Source of the DNA: an uncultured Ruminococcus sp.
Lineage (GTDB): Bacteria; Bacillota; Clostridia; Monoglobales; Monoglobaceae
Assembly: GCA_902777435.1 (NCBI GenBank)
Contig: CACYTW010000002.1
Location: forward strand, 1 to 41,465
Direction of reading: 5' to 3'
DNA length: 41,465 bases
Shown here: in pieces, positions 17,697-25,674 of the stretch
Layout: each line of letters opens with the position of its first letter
Numbering within the stretch: position 1 is the first letter of the stretch
Notes under the pieces: model-generated
Database searches by the model: none
What the model saw: only the letters and a program-made list of their open reading frames with translations
What the model was told of the DNA's origin: nothing
Program-made: the position numbers and the translations under genes

Positions 17697-17815
17697 AAAG
17701 CCCTCTATGTAGTAAAGGAGGGTGGCACGCAAAGCGTGACGGGAGGATTGTTGATACCACGGAAAACAATCCCTCAGTCACTTCGTGACAGCTCCCTTTA
17801 CACAAGGGAGCCTCC
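17697..17815. repeat. Palindromic interspersed repeat, MITE-like
   Basis: Two arms of about 50 bases (17700-17752 and 17765-17813) form an imperfect inverted repeat around a 12-base loop. Matching blocks are GGATTGTT with AACAATCC, GTGAC with GTCAC, AAAGGAGGG with CTCCCTTT, and GCCCTCT with AGGGAGCC. It has no coding capacity. Its GC content is clearly higher than the AT-rich sequence around it, which suggests insertion. Similar CCTCAGTCACTTCGTGACAG repeats are familiar from Clostridia genomes, from memory. Confidence 0.7.
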
Positions 17816-17918
17816 AAGTAGAGAAGATATATAAGAGTATATTTCAAAATATCCCTATTCTAAGCGACTTTTGACTTTTACAAACGGCTAAAATATAAAA
17901 AATATAAGGAGACGTACA

Positions 17919-18761
17919 ATGAAAACAGAACTGTTAATTATGGCTGCAGGTATGGGAAGTCGTTTTGGAGGTTTAAAACAGATAGAACCTCTCGGCCCTA
18001 ATGGTGAGATTATTCTTGATTTTTCAGTTTACGACGCTGTTAAAGCAGGCTTTGACAAGGTTGTATTTGTTATTAAGAAGGAAATCGAAAAAGATTTCCG
18101 TGCCGCTTGCGGAAAGCGTATCGAAAAAATGATTGATGTTGACTACGCTTTTCAAGAAAAAGATGACCTTCCTGACGGATTTACTCTGCCTAAGACTCGC
18201 GAAAAACCCTGGGGAACCGGGCAGGCAGTTTTATCCGCCAAGAACATAATAACATCTCCGTTTGCAGTAATCAATGCGGACGACTATTACGGCAGAGAAT
18301 CATTTGAGATTATATATAACCATCTTGTTTCCGACAGCGATATGTGTATGGTTGGCTATAAGCTTGGAAACACAATCACCGACAACGGCACAGTTACACG
18401 CGGAGTGTGTGAAACCGAAAACGGATACTTAACTAAGATAACCGAATGCAGCGGTCTTGACAAAAATTCCGAATATCCTATGGACACTATTGTTTCTATG
18501 AATATGTGGGGATTGGATACAGGAGTATTCAACTTTCTGGAAGAGCAATTTCCATTATTCTTAAAGGATAATATAAACGAACCTAAAAAAGAGTTCTTAC
18601 TACCCACTATATTGAACGACAGAATGAATAAAGAAAACAAAAAAATCAAGGTTTTAAGCACCGACTCACAGTGGTACGGCGTTACATACCGCGAGGATTC
18701 TCCCGGTGTTTCCGCCGCAATGCGGGAATTTATCGGCAAGGGAATGTACGACTTTAAATAA
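17919..18761 (+). CDS. Sugar-phosphate nucleotidyltransferase family protein
   Basis: A 280-aa member of the GT-A-fold nucleotidyltransferases that form NDP-sugars from NTP and sugar-1-phosphate. The N-terminus LLIMAAGMGSRFGGLKQIEP is the nucleotide-binding loop. KPWGTGQAVLSAKN and FAVINADDYYGRESF supply the sugar and metal sites, and DNGTVTRGVCETENGYLTKI completes the core. It has no C-terminal hexapeptide repeat. The family is often annotated UTP-glucose-1-phosphate uridylyltransferase-like, but the substrate is not provable here. AAGGAGA precedes the ATG. It is a single-gene unit with a very strong terminator. Confidence 0.85.
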   Translation: MKTELLIMAAGMGSRFGGLKQIEPLGPNGEIILDFSVYDAVKAGFDKVVFVIKKEIEKDFRAACGKRIEKMIDVDYAFQEKDDLPDGFTLPKTREKPWGTGQAVLSAKNIITSPFAVINADDYYGRESFEIIYNHLVSDSDMCMVGYKLGNTITDNGTVTRGVCETENGYLTKITECSGLDKNSEYPMDTIVSMNMWGLDTGVFNFLEEQFPLFLKDNINEPKKEFLLPTILNDRMNKENKKIKVLSTDSQWYGVTYREDSPGVSAAMREFIGKGMYDFK

Positions 18762-18777
18762 GCCAATATAAAAGACC

Positions 18778-18832
18778 AGACCTGCTAAATAAAGTCAAGA
18801 GAAAAGTTTGACTTTATTTAGCAGGTCTTTTT
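18778..18832 (+). terminator. Strong 21-bp terminator hairpin
   Basis: A perfect 21-bp inverted repeat (18778-18798 with 18808-18828, beginning AGACCTGCTAAATAAAG) is followed by TTTTT. On the minus strand CTTTT follows, so it may also end transcription of the convergent RNase-like gene. Confidence 0.9.
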
Positions 18833-18870
18833 CTTACGATATTACTTCAAAACACATTTGCGGAACCTCC

Positions 18871-19239
18871 TCATAAACATCCGCAAACACAGCAAGCACT
18901 TCTCCCATATAGCTGCGCAAATCTTTCGTAGTGGTCGAATGTTACGAATATCAATCCGTCATTAGAAAACAATAATCTTTGCTTGTTTCGATAACCACCG
19001 GTATAATTTATATCCGCCTCATACCAAATACGCCCGTTCGCTCCGAGCGCTGTTGCCATACCCGCTTGTATGGCTTCTATTCTTTCAAGCCGGCATCCGC
19101 AGTTAGGATGCAATTGCGGCTCACCTATCCTGATTAAGTCATCATAAGAAAATATTCTTCCGTTTCTTGTTTCACATTTGTAACATGTCGTGGGTTTTAC
19201 AAATGTTCGCCACCTTATCCAAGTTTTACTGTATTGCAT
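18871..19239 (-). CDS. Shortened barnase-type ribonuclease with phage-head-like N-terminus
   Basis: This 122-aa protein joins two recognisable pieces. Residues 1-55 resemble the zinc-binding tail of phage minor head (SPP1 gp7-like) proteins: TWIRWRT, C19xxC22, NGRIFSYDDL, and H44PNC47GC49R. Residues 69-110 match the C-terminal half of barnase: GRIWYEADINYTGGYRNKQR and GLIFVTFDHY keep the equivalents of barnase Glu73, Arg83, Arg87 and His102 (here Glu74, Arg84, Arg88, His103). The N-terminal half of barnase, with its catalytic Lys27 and helices, is missing between GMATAL and GANGRIW, so an internal deletion is likely. A Cys-rich end (SACCVCGCL) is odd. TTGGAG precedes the ATG. No barstar-like gene is adjacent. 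It is probably a decaying toxin or prophage relic. Confidence 0.7.
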   Translation of the reverse strand: MQYSKTWIRWRTFVKPTTCYKCETRNGRIFSYDDLIRIGEPQLHPNCGCRLERIEAIQAGMATALGANGRIWYEADINYTGGYRNKQRLLFSNDGLIFVTFDHYERFAQLYGRSACCVCGCL

Positions 19240-19447
19240 TTTATCACTCCAATCAAGTTTATTGTATTTTCAGTATACAATAAATCAGAGTGACATTTTG
19301 TACCATATTCCTATTTTATCACAATTTGCTTTTTTTGCAAATGAAATATTTAATTTTGAGGTTATTACGGATTATTGATAGTCGGAAACCCTTGATTTTA
19401 CTGCGTCTTCGTATAAGTCCTGTAAGAACACGCGCACCAACTTCAAA

Positions 19448-19596
19448 GGGCTGTAGCAAAATGATTTTTAAATATCAATTTGCACAAAACAGTCCTCTAA
19501 AACAAAGAAAATCTCCCGAAACACAGCTTGATTTTGCTGTGTTTTAGGAGATTTTTTGTGCAATATTTTTTCAAAAGGCTATTTTGCTACAGCCCC
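19448..19596. mobile_element. 149-bp MITE-like element with 15-bp terminal inverted repeats
   Basis: Perfect terminal inverted repeats GGGCTGTAGCAAAAT (19448-19462) and ATTTTGCTACAGCCC (19581-19595) bound a non-coding core. The subterminal blocks TTGCACAAAA/TTGTGCAA are also inverted. No transposase is encoded, so it is a non-autonomous element. The TIR looks like those of IS elements, but I do not assign a family. It ends about 8 bases from the stop codon of the CorC-type gene. Confidence 0.7.
19508..19557. terminator. Bidirectional terminator hairpin inside the MITE
   Basis: AAAATCTCC (19508-19516) pairs with GGAGATTTT (19547-19555), and ACACAGC (19521-19527) with GCTGTGT (19536-19542). 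A T tract follows on the plus strand, and an imperfect one on the minus strand. The element appears to supply the terminator for the dnaG-rpoD-CorC transcript. Confidence 0.65.
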
Positions 19597-19603
19597 AATC
19601 TTT

Positions 19604-20956
19604 TTATTCTTCTCCGACTTTATTACTGTCTTCCTCTTCTTCCTCATCGGGAAGTACAGTAACAATTGCCTTTTCTATTCTGTGGTCTATAACAGATGTA
19701 ACCTTTATTATCATTCTGTTTGTTTCAATCTGCAACATCTCACCGTCGGCAGGAATTGTTTGAATTTCGTTTAAAATAAAACCGGCAAAGGTATTATAGT
19801 CACCATCTTCTATTTTAACGCCTAATTCTTCTTCAACACATTCAATATCCGTACCGCCGTATACAAGCCATCTGTCATCACCAATCTTTTTGATGCTCTC
19901 GTCTTCCATTATCTCAGGCTCGTCATATTCGCTGTATAACTCACCTACAATTTCTTCTATCAAGTCCTCCTGAGTGACTATACCCTGAAAACCGCCGTAT
20001 TCGTCCATAACAACGCCCATATGCTCATTCTCGCGTTGCATCTGCGACAACAGCTCATCAGCCTTTACAGTATCAGGTATAAAGTATACATCACGCATAA
20101 TTTTATTAATATCTGTATCGCCGTTTAATATAAGTCTGTAAAAGTCACGGCTTGTCACAACACCTATTACATTATCGACACTTTCATTGCAGACAGGATA
20201 TCTTGTATGATTTGTTTCGTCAATAATTTTACGCCACTCATCAATTCCGTCTTCTAACCACAAGATAACAACTTCTTTTCTGTGTGTCATAATTTCCTCA
20301 ACGGGCTTGTCGTTCATTTCAAAAATATTATGTATCATCTGCTTTTCATCATCATCAATAGCACCGCTTTCGGAACCGATATCAACCATCATTCTTATTT
20401 CTTCCTCGGTAACTTCTTCGCCTATATCCTCATTTTTGACGCCGAACACATAAGAAATCGCTGTTCCGACAGCCACAAATGCAATTAGAAACGGCTTCAT
20501 AATACTCGTTACAAACATAGAATATCCCGAAAAAGCCAACGCTATATTCTCTGCTGATTTTGCCGCAATTCTTTTCGGGACAAATACAGCAAAGACGCTA
20601 TGCACTATCCATATAACAAGAACTATGATAAGCATAGTTAATATATGTATCCACATTGATGAACACGCTCTGCCTATAAAACAGAAAATCGGTCTATACA
20701 ACAGCAAGGCACCAAGAGACGCAAACGCAATATTCAGCAGTATTGCGAATAAGTCCATCCCATCCATAACCGACGCAGAGCTTTTTTCCAAAAGCTTTAA
20801 TAAGCGTTTTGCTTTTTTATTACCATCCTCGGCAGTTTGTTTAAGCCAAGCATCACCTATAACAACATTTGCTGTTTTTGCAATTGTATTTAAAACAATC
20901 AACACAAACAACACAACTGTAACTGTAAACAATAATCGGGGGGGCAATGAATCCAA
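19604..20956 (-). CDS. HlyC/CorC-type membrane protein (DUF21-CBS-CorC_HlyC)
   Basis: A 450-aa integral membrane protein of the hemolysin-C/CorC group, some members of which export Mg2+. An N-terminal DUF21 transmembrane domain (about 1-175, 3-4 helices) includes a basic/PKR motif (AVFVPKRIAAKSAENIAL). A tandem CBS pair (about 200-325) shows EEIMTHRKEVVIL, RYPVCNESVDNVIGVVTSRD and MGVVMDEYGGFQGIVTQEDL. The C-terminal CorC_HlyC domain (about 350-435) has DDRWLVYGGTDIECVEEELG and DYNTFAGFIL. The start is TTG after AAAGGA. It follows rpoD by 43 bases without a terminator and is probably co-transcribed. Confidence 0.88.
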   Translation of the reverse strand: MDSLPPRLLFTVTVVLFVLIVLNTIAKTANVVIGDAWLKQTAEDGNKKAKRLLKLLEKSSASVMDGMDLFAILLNIAFASLGALLLYRPIFCFIGRACSSMWIHILTMLIIVLVIWIVHSVFAVFVPKRIAAKSAENIALAFSGYSMFVTSIMKPFLIAFVAVGTAISYVFGVKNEDIGEEVTEEEIRMMVDIGSESGAIDDDEKQMIHNIFEMNDKPVEEIMTHRKEVVILWLEDGIDEWRKIIDETNHTRYPVCNESVDNVIGVVTSRDFYRLILNGDTDINKIMRDVYFIPDTVKADELLSQMQRENEHMGVVMDEYGGFQGIVTQEDLIEEIVGELYSEYDEPEIMEDESIKKIGDDRWLVYGGTDIECVEEELGVKIEDGDYNTFAGFILNEIQTIPADGEMLQIETNRMIIKVTSVIDHRIEKAIVTVLPDEEEEEDSNKVGEE

Positions 20957-20999
20957 AATTAATCAATTCCTTTCAATATGTTAATTTTTTATTAATATT

Positions 21000-22115
21000 T
21001 TATTCCAAATAATCTTTAAGCTTTCTGCTTCTGCTTGGATGTCTGAGCTTACGAAGTGCCTTAGCCTCAATCTGACGTATACGTTCACGTGTTACATCAA
21101 ATTCTTTGCCTACTTCTTCAAGAGTTCTCGCTCTGCCGTCGTCTAAGCCGAAACGCAATCTAAGCACTTTTTCCTCTCTTGGGGTAAGGGTGCTGAGAAC
21201 GTCAACAAGCTGTTCCTTCAAAAGTGTGGCCGTTGCGGCATCTGATGGTGCAGGCGCATCATCATCCTGAATAAAGTCGCCCAAATGGCTGTCCTCTTCC
21301 TCACCTATGGGTGTTTCAAACGAAACAGGCTCCTGTGCGATTTTCATTATTTCGCCAACCTTGTCCACAGGCATATTAACTTCCTTTGCAATCTCCTCAG
21401 GTAATGGGTCACGTCCCAACTCCTGCACAAGCTGACGTGATGCACGTACAAGCTTGTTTATGGTTTCTACCATATGAACGGGTATGCGTATGGTTCTCGC
21501 CTGGTCAGCAATCGCTCTTGTTATTGCCTGACGTATCCACCAGGTTGCATAGGTACTGAACTTATATCCCTTGGTATAGTCAAACTTGTCAACCGCCTTT
21601 ATAAGTCCTAAGTTACCCTCCTGAATTAAATCAAGAAAGAGCATTCCTCTGCCAACATATCTTTTTGCAATACTTACAACCAATCTGAGATTTGCCTCTG
21701 CAAGCTTTTTCTTAGCCTCTCTGTCACCCTCTGACATTCTGCGTGCAAGTTCTGCCTCTTCCTCACCTGTCAAAAGGTCCACCTTACCTATTTCCTTTAA
21801 ATACATACGGACAGGGTCATCCATACTGACGCTGCTCGGAACCGACATATCATTGAGTTCCTCTTGTGTTATCTCAAGCTCGTCATCATCGGTTAAGTCA
21901 ATATCATCCTCATCCTCTAAACCACCCGAAATCTCTACACCGTGCTTTTCCAGGTATTCAAACATTTTTTCAATCTGGTCGGCATCAAGCTCTAATTCTT
22001 CCAGCTTATCATTTACCTCTTTATAGCTCAATATTCCCTTCTTTTTGCCTTCTTCAAGCAGCATTTGAATAACCTGCTTACGTGTCAATTTCTTTTGAGC
22101 CTTATTTTCTTCCAT
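21000..22115 (-). CDS. rpoD: Primary sigma factor SigA (RpoD)
   Basis: The housekeeping sigma factor that directs RNA polymerase to -35/-10 promoters. Region 1.1-like N-terminus (about 1-60), region 1.2 ([20 protein letters not shown]), region 2 ([57 protein letters not shown]), region 3 ([20 protein letters not shown]) and region 4 ([38 protein letters not shown]) are all intact. The 371 residues match SigA of Bacillus in size. AAAGGATGG lies before the ATG. It follows dnaG, the classic macromolecular-synthesis arrangement. Confidence 0.97.
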   Translation of the reverse strand: MEENKAQKKLTRKQVIQMLLEEGKKKGILSYKEVNDKLEELELDADQIEKMFEYLEKHGVEISGGLEDEDDIDLTDDDELEITQEELNDMSVPSSVSMDDPVRMYLKEIGKVDLLTGEEEAELARRMSEGDREAKKKLAEANLRLVVSIAKRYVGRGMLFLDLIQEGNLGLIKAVDKFDYTKGYKFSTYATWWIRQAITRAIADQARTIRIPVHMVETINKLVRASRQLVQELGRDPLPEEIAKEVNMPVDKVGEIMKIAQEPVSFETPIGEEEDSHLGDFIQDDDAPAPSDAATATLLKEQLVDVLSTLTPREEKVLRLRFGLDDGRARTLEEVGKEFDVTRERIRQIEAKALRKLRHPSRSRKLKDYLE

Positions 22116-22155
22116 TCAAACCATCCTTTCAACTCTCACCCTAAATATATATTAT

Positions 22156-23952
22156 CTACTTTTTGTTCGCTTTTTCTTTTAACAGCTTGTCCAACGCTGC
22201 CAAATCACCGTTTTCCATCATCTCTTCCTCCTTGATTTTATCCATTTCTCCCATTATTGTTTTAATGGGCTGAATACAAGCCTTTTTCTTATCTCTTGTA
22301 TTCTTATCATCAAGTAATATTTTTGCTATCCTTCCTCTTTTTTCAGGTTCAAACGTCTCCAATATTTCATTAATATTTACAACATCATTATTTTCATACT
22401 GCTTAAATATAATTTCCGCTAACTCCCTGTGCAGAGGGTCTGAAAAATTTTCTTCAGACATTCCGTTTTCAACAGCTATCTTATATACATCCCTCTCACA
22501 AAGCAGGTTCAGCACAAGCTGTTCAGCATTAAAAATTCTGACATCTATATTGGTTCTGTTCAGCTCATTTTGTTTGCGGCGTTCAAGCTGTTGCAATCGT
22601 CTTTCCTCACTTAAGTCAAGATTTTTCCTGATCGCCTCAACAACGCTATTTAGTGCATTGGCAGATACACCCGACTTTTCCTCAACCCTTTTTAAATATA
22701 TCTCATATTCCACAGGGCTTTTGATATCGGCTAAGACCGCCGCCGCTCTTTCGGTAAACTCAATCCTTTGCTCAGGGCTTGCAAATTCTTCCTTGTTAAG
22801 CAAATCACCTGTATATTCCTTTTGAATTTCGTCAATTCTATACTCAATCAAAGGCTTTGCGTTTTCTATTAAAACCTTAAACAAATCTCCGCCCTTATTC
22901 CTGACAAATTCATCAGGGTCCTTGCCGTCGGTTACGGTTAAAACTTTAGTCTTTATTCCGTTTTTGCTCAGTATCTCTCCTGCACGGAGAGTTGCTTTTT
23001 TGCCTGCCTCGTCTGAGTCATAACACAGAACTGCCTTGCCGCCGTATCTCTTGACAAGCTTTGCCTGCTCGTCCGTAAAGGCGGTACCAAGCGAGGCAAC
23101 CGCATTATTTATCCCTGCCTGATGCAGCGAAATAACGTCCATATACCCCTCCATTAACAAGAGACTGCCCGAATTATCACTTTTTGCAAGGTTTAAGCCA
23201 AATAGGTTTTCTTTCTTTTTAAATACAATTGTTTCAGGGGAGTTAAGATATTTGCCCGTATTGCTGTTCTCTATCATTATTCTTCCGCCAAAGCCTATTA
23301 TATTGCCTTGAACATTTATTATGGGATACATTATTCTTCCGTCATAGAACGAATCATAATACGAGCCGTTATCTCTTATTTTAACAAGTCCTGCCTCGTA
23401 TATGTCGTGTTCCTTATATCCCTTATTCTTTAGGTATAGCAACAAATTATCCCAACCCTCAGGAGCATATCCCAAGCCAAACATCTTTATGGTGGAATTT
23501 TTTATTCCTCTGTTTTTCAAATACTTAAGAGCCTCGGTTCCGTTTTCGCCTGCAAGATTTGAGTAAAAATATCTTGCGGCATCAGCATTAATTTTATAGA
23601 TAAGCTGTTTTTTATCGGCAATATCCTTTGATTTGCCGCTGCTGTTTTTAAACTCAGGGATAGGAACTTTTGCCCTGTCGGCAAGAAGCTTGACAGCATC
23701 CATAAAATCAAGATGCTCCGCCGCCATAATAAAGTGTATAACATTGCCGCCAACCCCACAGCCAAAACAGTGAAAAACCTGTTTTTCAGGTGAGATTGAG
23801 AGCGAGGGCGACTTCTTGTCATTGTGCAATGGGCATAGAGCCGCATATCGGCTTCCCATACGCTTAGGTTTGGTGTATTCTGATATAACGTCTACTATAT
23901 CATTTTTTTCAACTACTTCATCAATAAAGTCCTGAAAGTCAACACTTGCCAC
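22156..23952 (-). CDS. dnaG: DNA primase
   Basis: DnaG makes RNA primers at the replication fork. The N-terminal CHC2 zinc finger (Cys40, His43, Cys62, Cys65: CPLHNDKKSPSLS ... HCFGCG) is followed by the RNA polymerase domain with TOPRIM (LLMEGYMDVISLHQAG, AVLCYDSDEAGKKA, DGKDPDEFVR). The C-terminal region (about 420-598) is divergent, as usual for the DnaB-interacting domain. I choose GTG at 23952, eight bases after AAGGAGGG, rather than an upstream GTG that overlaps it; this gives 598 aa. It is the first gene of dnaG-rpoD-CorC. Confidence 0.95.
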   Translation of the reverse strand: MASVDFQDFIDEVVEKNDIVDVISEYTKPKRMGSRYAALCPLHNDKKSPSLSISPEKQVFHCFGCGVGGNVIHFIMAAEHLDFMDAVKLLADRAKVPIPEFKNSSGKSKDIADKKQLIYKINADAARYFYSNLAGENGTEALKYLKNRGIKNSTIKMFGLGYAPEGWDNLLLYLKNKGYKEHDIYEAGLVKIRDNGSYYDSFYDGRIMYPIINVQGNIIGFGGRIMIENSNTGKYLNSPETIVFKKKENLFGLNLAKSDNSGSLLLMEGYMDVISLHQAGINNAVASLGTAFTDEQAKLVKRYGGKAVLCYDSDEAGKKATLRAGEILSKNGIKTKVLTVTDGKDPDEFVRNKGGDLFKVLIENAKPLIEYRIDEIQKEYTGDLLNKEEFASPEQRIEFTERAAAVLADIKSPVEYEIYLKRVEEKSGVSANALNSVVEAIRKNLDLSEERRLQQLERRKQNELNRTNIDVRIFNAEQLVLNLLCERDVYKIAVENGMSEENFSDPLHRELAEIIFKQYENNDVVNINEILETFEPEKRGRIAKILLDDKNTRDKKKACIQPIKTIMGEMDKIKEEEMMENGDLAALDKLLKEKANKK

Positions 23953-23999
23953 AAAATACACCCTCCTTCAACAATGATTATTTTCTCTTAGATTAAAAT

Positions 24000-24027
24000 A
24001 TTTCGACATAACTTTTAAATTTCCTCT
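24000..24027 (-). promoter_or_regulatory. Possible sigma-H promoter for dnaG-rpoD
   Basis: On the minus strand AGAGGAAAT (24027-24019) is followed after 11 bases by GTCGAAAT (24007-24000), close to the Bacillus sigma-H consensus RnAGGwwww-N11-12-RnnGAAT. Bacillus sigA is known to have a sigma-H promoter. No clear sigma-A promoter is visible for this operon. Confidence 0.3.
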
Positions 24028-24067
24028 TTTTTATCAAAATAACCACACCTATATTATTAAATTTTAT

Positions 24068-24096
24068 TTGACAAATTATTGCTTTTATTATAAAGT
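24068..24096 (+). promoter_or_regulatory. Promoter for trmK-nif3
   Basis: TTGACA (24068-24073) is followed by TATAAA (24089-24094, 15-bp spacer) or TAAAGT (24091-24096, 17-bp spacer). It lies about 25-30 bases before the trmK start and is divergent from dnaG. Confidence 0.5.
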
Positions 24097-24120
24097 ATAA
24101 GTAAATGAGAGGATAAGATT

Positions 24121-24843
24121 ATGATGCAAAATAAAATTCCGCTATCCATACGGCTAAAAAAAATATACGACATAATGCCCGAATGCGATTGCTTTGCAGA
24201 TATAGGAACAGACCACGCATATCTGCCTGTGTATATGTGTGCTACGGGCAAATGCAAGACAGCAATCGCCTCTGATATTGTTCCCGGCCCGCTTAAGCGT
24301 GCAAATGCGACTATATTAAAATTCGGTATGAGCGATAAAATATCGGTAAGGTTAGGTCCCGGAGTTTCAACGCTGTCATCATACGAGGCTGACGTTGTAT
24401 CCATTGCAGGTATGGGAGGACTGATAATAGCGCAGATTTTAGAGCAAGGCAGAGATGTATTAAAAAATACGGCAAAAATTATAGTACAGCCAATGACCGC
24501 AGTTGAAGACCTGCGTGAGTATCTGTATAAAAACAATTGGAACATAGAACAGGAATATCTCGTAAAAGAAAATGATAAGCTGTATAACATTCTTTCAATC
24601 AGCTCGGCAGACAGTAATACTGCTTTTGAGCCTGATGATATTGATATTTTTATAGGCAGACACCTGATTGAAGATAAACCTGATTTATATAATGAATACT
24701 TAGAACGAAAAATATTTAAGCTTGACAAAATGATTGCAGGACTTAAAAAGTCTTCTTCCGAAACTTCTGCGGATAAAATAAAAGAATGTGAAGTTTTGCT
24801 TAATAAAACAAAAAAGCTATTGGAGGACTCAAAGAATGTATAA
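24121..24843 (+). CDS. trmK: tRNA (adenine(22)-N1)-methyltransferase TrmK
   Basis: A SAM-dependent class I methyltransferase that makes m1A22 in tRNA. The SAM-binding motif CFADIGTDHAYLPVYM, then AIASDIVPGPLKRAN, and the family signature VVSIAGMGGLIIAQIL and IVQPMTAVEDLREYL are clear. Length 240 aa is typical (YqfN of Bacillus). Two adjacent ATG codons at 24121 and 24124 are both possible starts, after GAGAGG. Its stop overlaps the nif3 start by 8 bases. Confidence 0.92.
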   Translation: MMQNKIPLSIRLKKIYDIMPECDCFADIGTDHAYLPVYMCATGKCKTAIASDIVPGPLKRANATILKFGMSDKISVRLGPGVSTLSSYEADVVSIAGMGGLIIAQILEQGRDVLKNTAKIIVQPMTAVEDLREYLYKNNWNIEQEYLVKENDKLYNILSISSADSNTAFEPDDIDIFIGRHLIEDKPDLYNEYLERKIFKLDKMIAGLKKSSSETSADKIKECEVLLNKTKKLLEDSKNV

Positions 24844-25630
24844 AGTAAAAACCGTTGCTGATGTAATTGAAGAATTAGCGCCTAAGGACTTAGCCGAAAG
24901 CTGGGATAATGTGGGTTTGATGGTAGGCGATATGGAGCAGAATGTAAATAGGATATTCGTATGCCTTGATATAACATCTGAAAACGTGGCACAGGCAATA
25001 TCAATAGGTGCCGATATGATTGTGTCCCACCACCCTCTTATATTTTCACCTATGAAACGTGTTATCGAAAGTGATGTATCAGGCAGTATTGTTCGTGCCC
25101 TTATCCAGAATAATATTTCAGCTTACTCTGCCCACACAAACCTTGACCACGCAACAGGCGGTACAAATGACGCATTGGCGTACAAATTGGGGCTTGAAAA
25201 CGTAAGACGTTTTACCGACGAAGAATGTTGTGACGAATTCGGCAAACCAATATGCAACATCGGCAGAGTCGGCACTCTTGAATATCCAATGACAATAGAG
25301 GACTTTGTCAGCTTAACCAAAAGTGTTTTGGGTTGCAGTTCGATAAAATATGTGGGCACCCCCGGTGACACAGTAACAACAGTTGCAGTATGTTCAGGCT
25401 CAGGCGGTGACGGCATTTATTCTGCATATCACGCAGGTGCTGATGTGTATGTTACTGCTGATGTCCGTCACCACGAGGCACAGCTCGCCTTTGAATTAGG
25501 CTTAAATCTGATAGATGCCGGGCACTTTGAAACAGAAAATACAGTATGTGAATTTATGAAGGACTACCTTGAAGAAAACCTCCCGGGAATTTCGGTTGTT
25601 TCCTCAACTGCAGAGCCTTATTTAAAATAA
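24836..25630 (+). CDS. Nif3-like dinuclear metal-binding protein (YqfO family)
   Basis: A conserved GTP-cyclohydrolase-I-type-2/Nif3-like protein (Bacillus YqfO relative), function not firmly known. Metal-site motifs include DMIVSHHPLIFSPMKR, AYSAHTNLDHATGGTND, DVYVTADVRHHEAQLA and DAGHFETEN. The 264-aa form lacks the long insert found in some relatives. ATG 24836, nine bases after GGAGG, is preferred to an earlier in-frame start inside trmK. It overlaps trmK by 8 bases, so the two are translationally coupled. A hairpin terminator follows. Confidence 0.9.
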   Translation: MYKVKTVADVIEELAPKDLAESWDNVGLMVGDMEQNVNRIFVCLDITSENVAQAISIGADMIVSHHPLIFSPMKRVIESDVSGSIVRALIQNNISAYSAHTNLDHATGGTNDALAYKLGLENVRRFTDEECCDEFGKPICNIGRVGTLEYPMTIEDFVSLTKSVLGCSSIKYVGTPGDTVTTVAVCSGSGGDGIYSAYHAGADVYVTADVRHHEAQLAFELGLNLIDAGHFETENTVCEFMKDYLEENLPGISVVSSTAEPYLK

Positions 25631-25640
25631 TAATATATAA

Positions 25641-25674
25641 GCGGCAGAGTTTGTTTCTGCCGCTGTTATTTTTT
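25641..25674 (+). terminator. Terminator of trmK-nif3
   Basis: GCGGCAGA (25641-25648) pairs with TCTGCCGC (25656-25663), followed by TGTTATTTTTT. It overlaps the last bases of the convergent phoR gene. Confidence 0.8.

Noticed and set aside
19448-19596. Complete insertion sequence
   Set aside because: It is 149 bp with no transposase; only a non-autonomous element is supported.
18833-19600. Barstar-like immunity gene next to the barnase-type gene
   Set aside because: I looked in both strands; no ORF with barstar features is present between the nucleotidyltransferase and the CorC-type gene.
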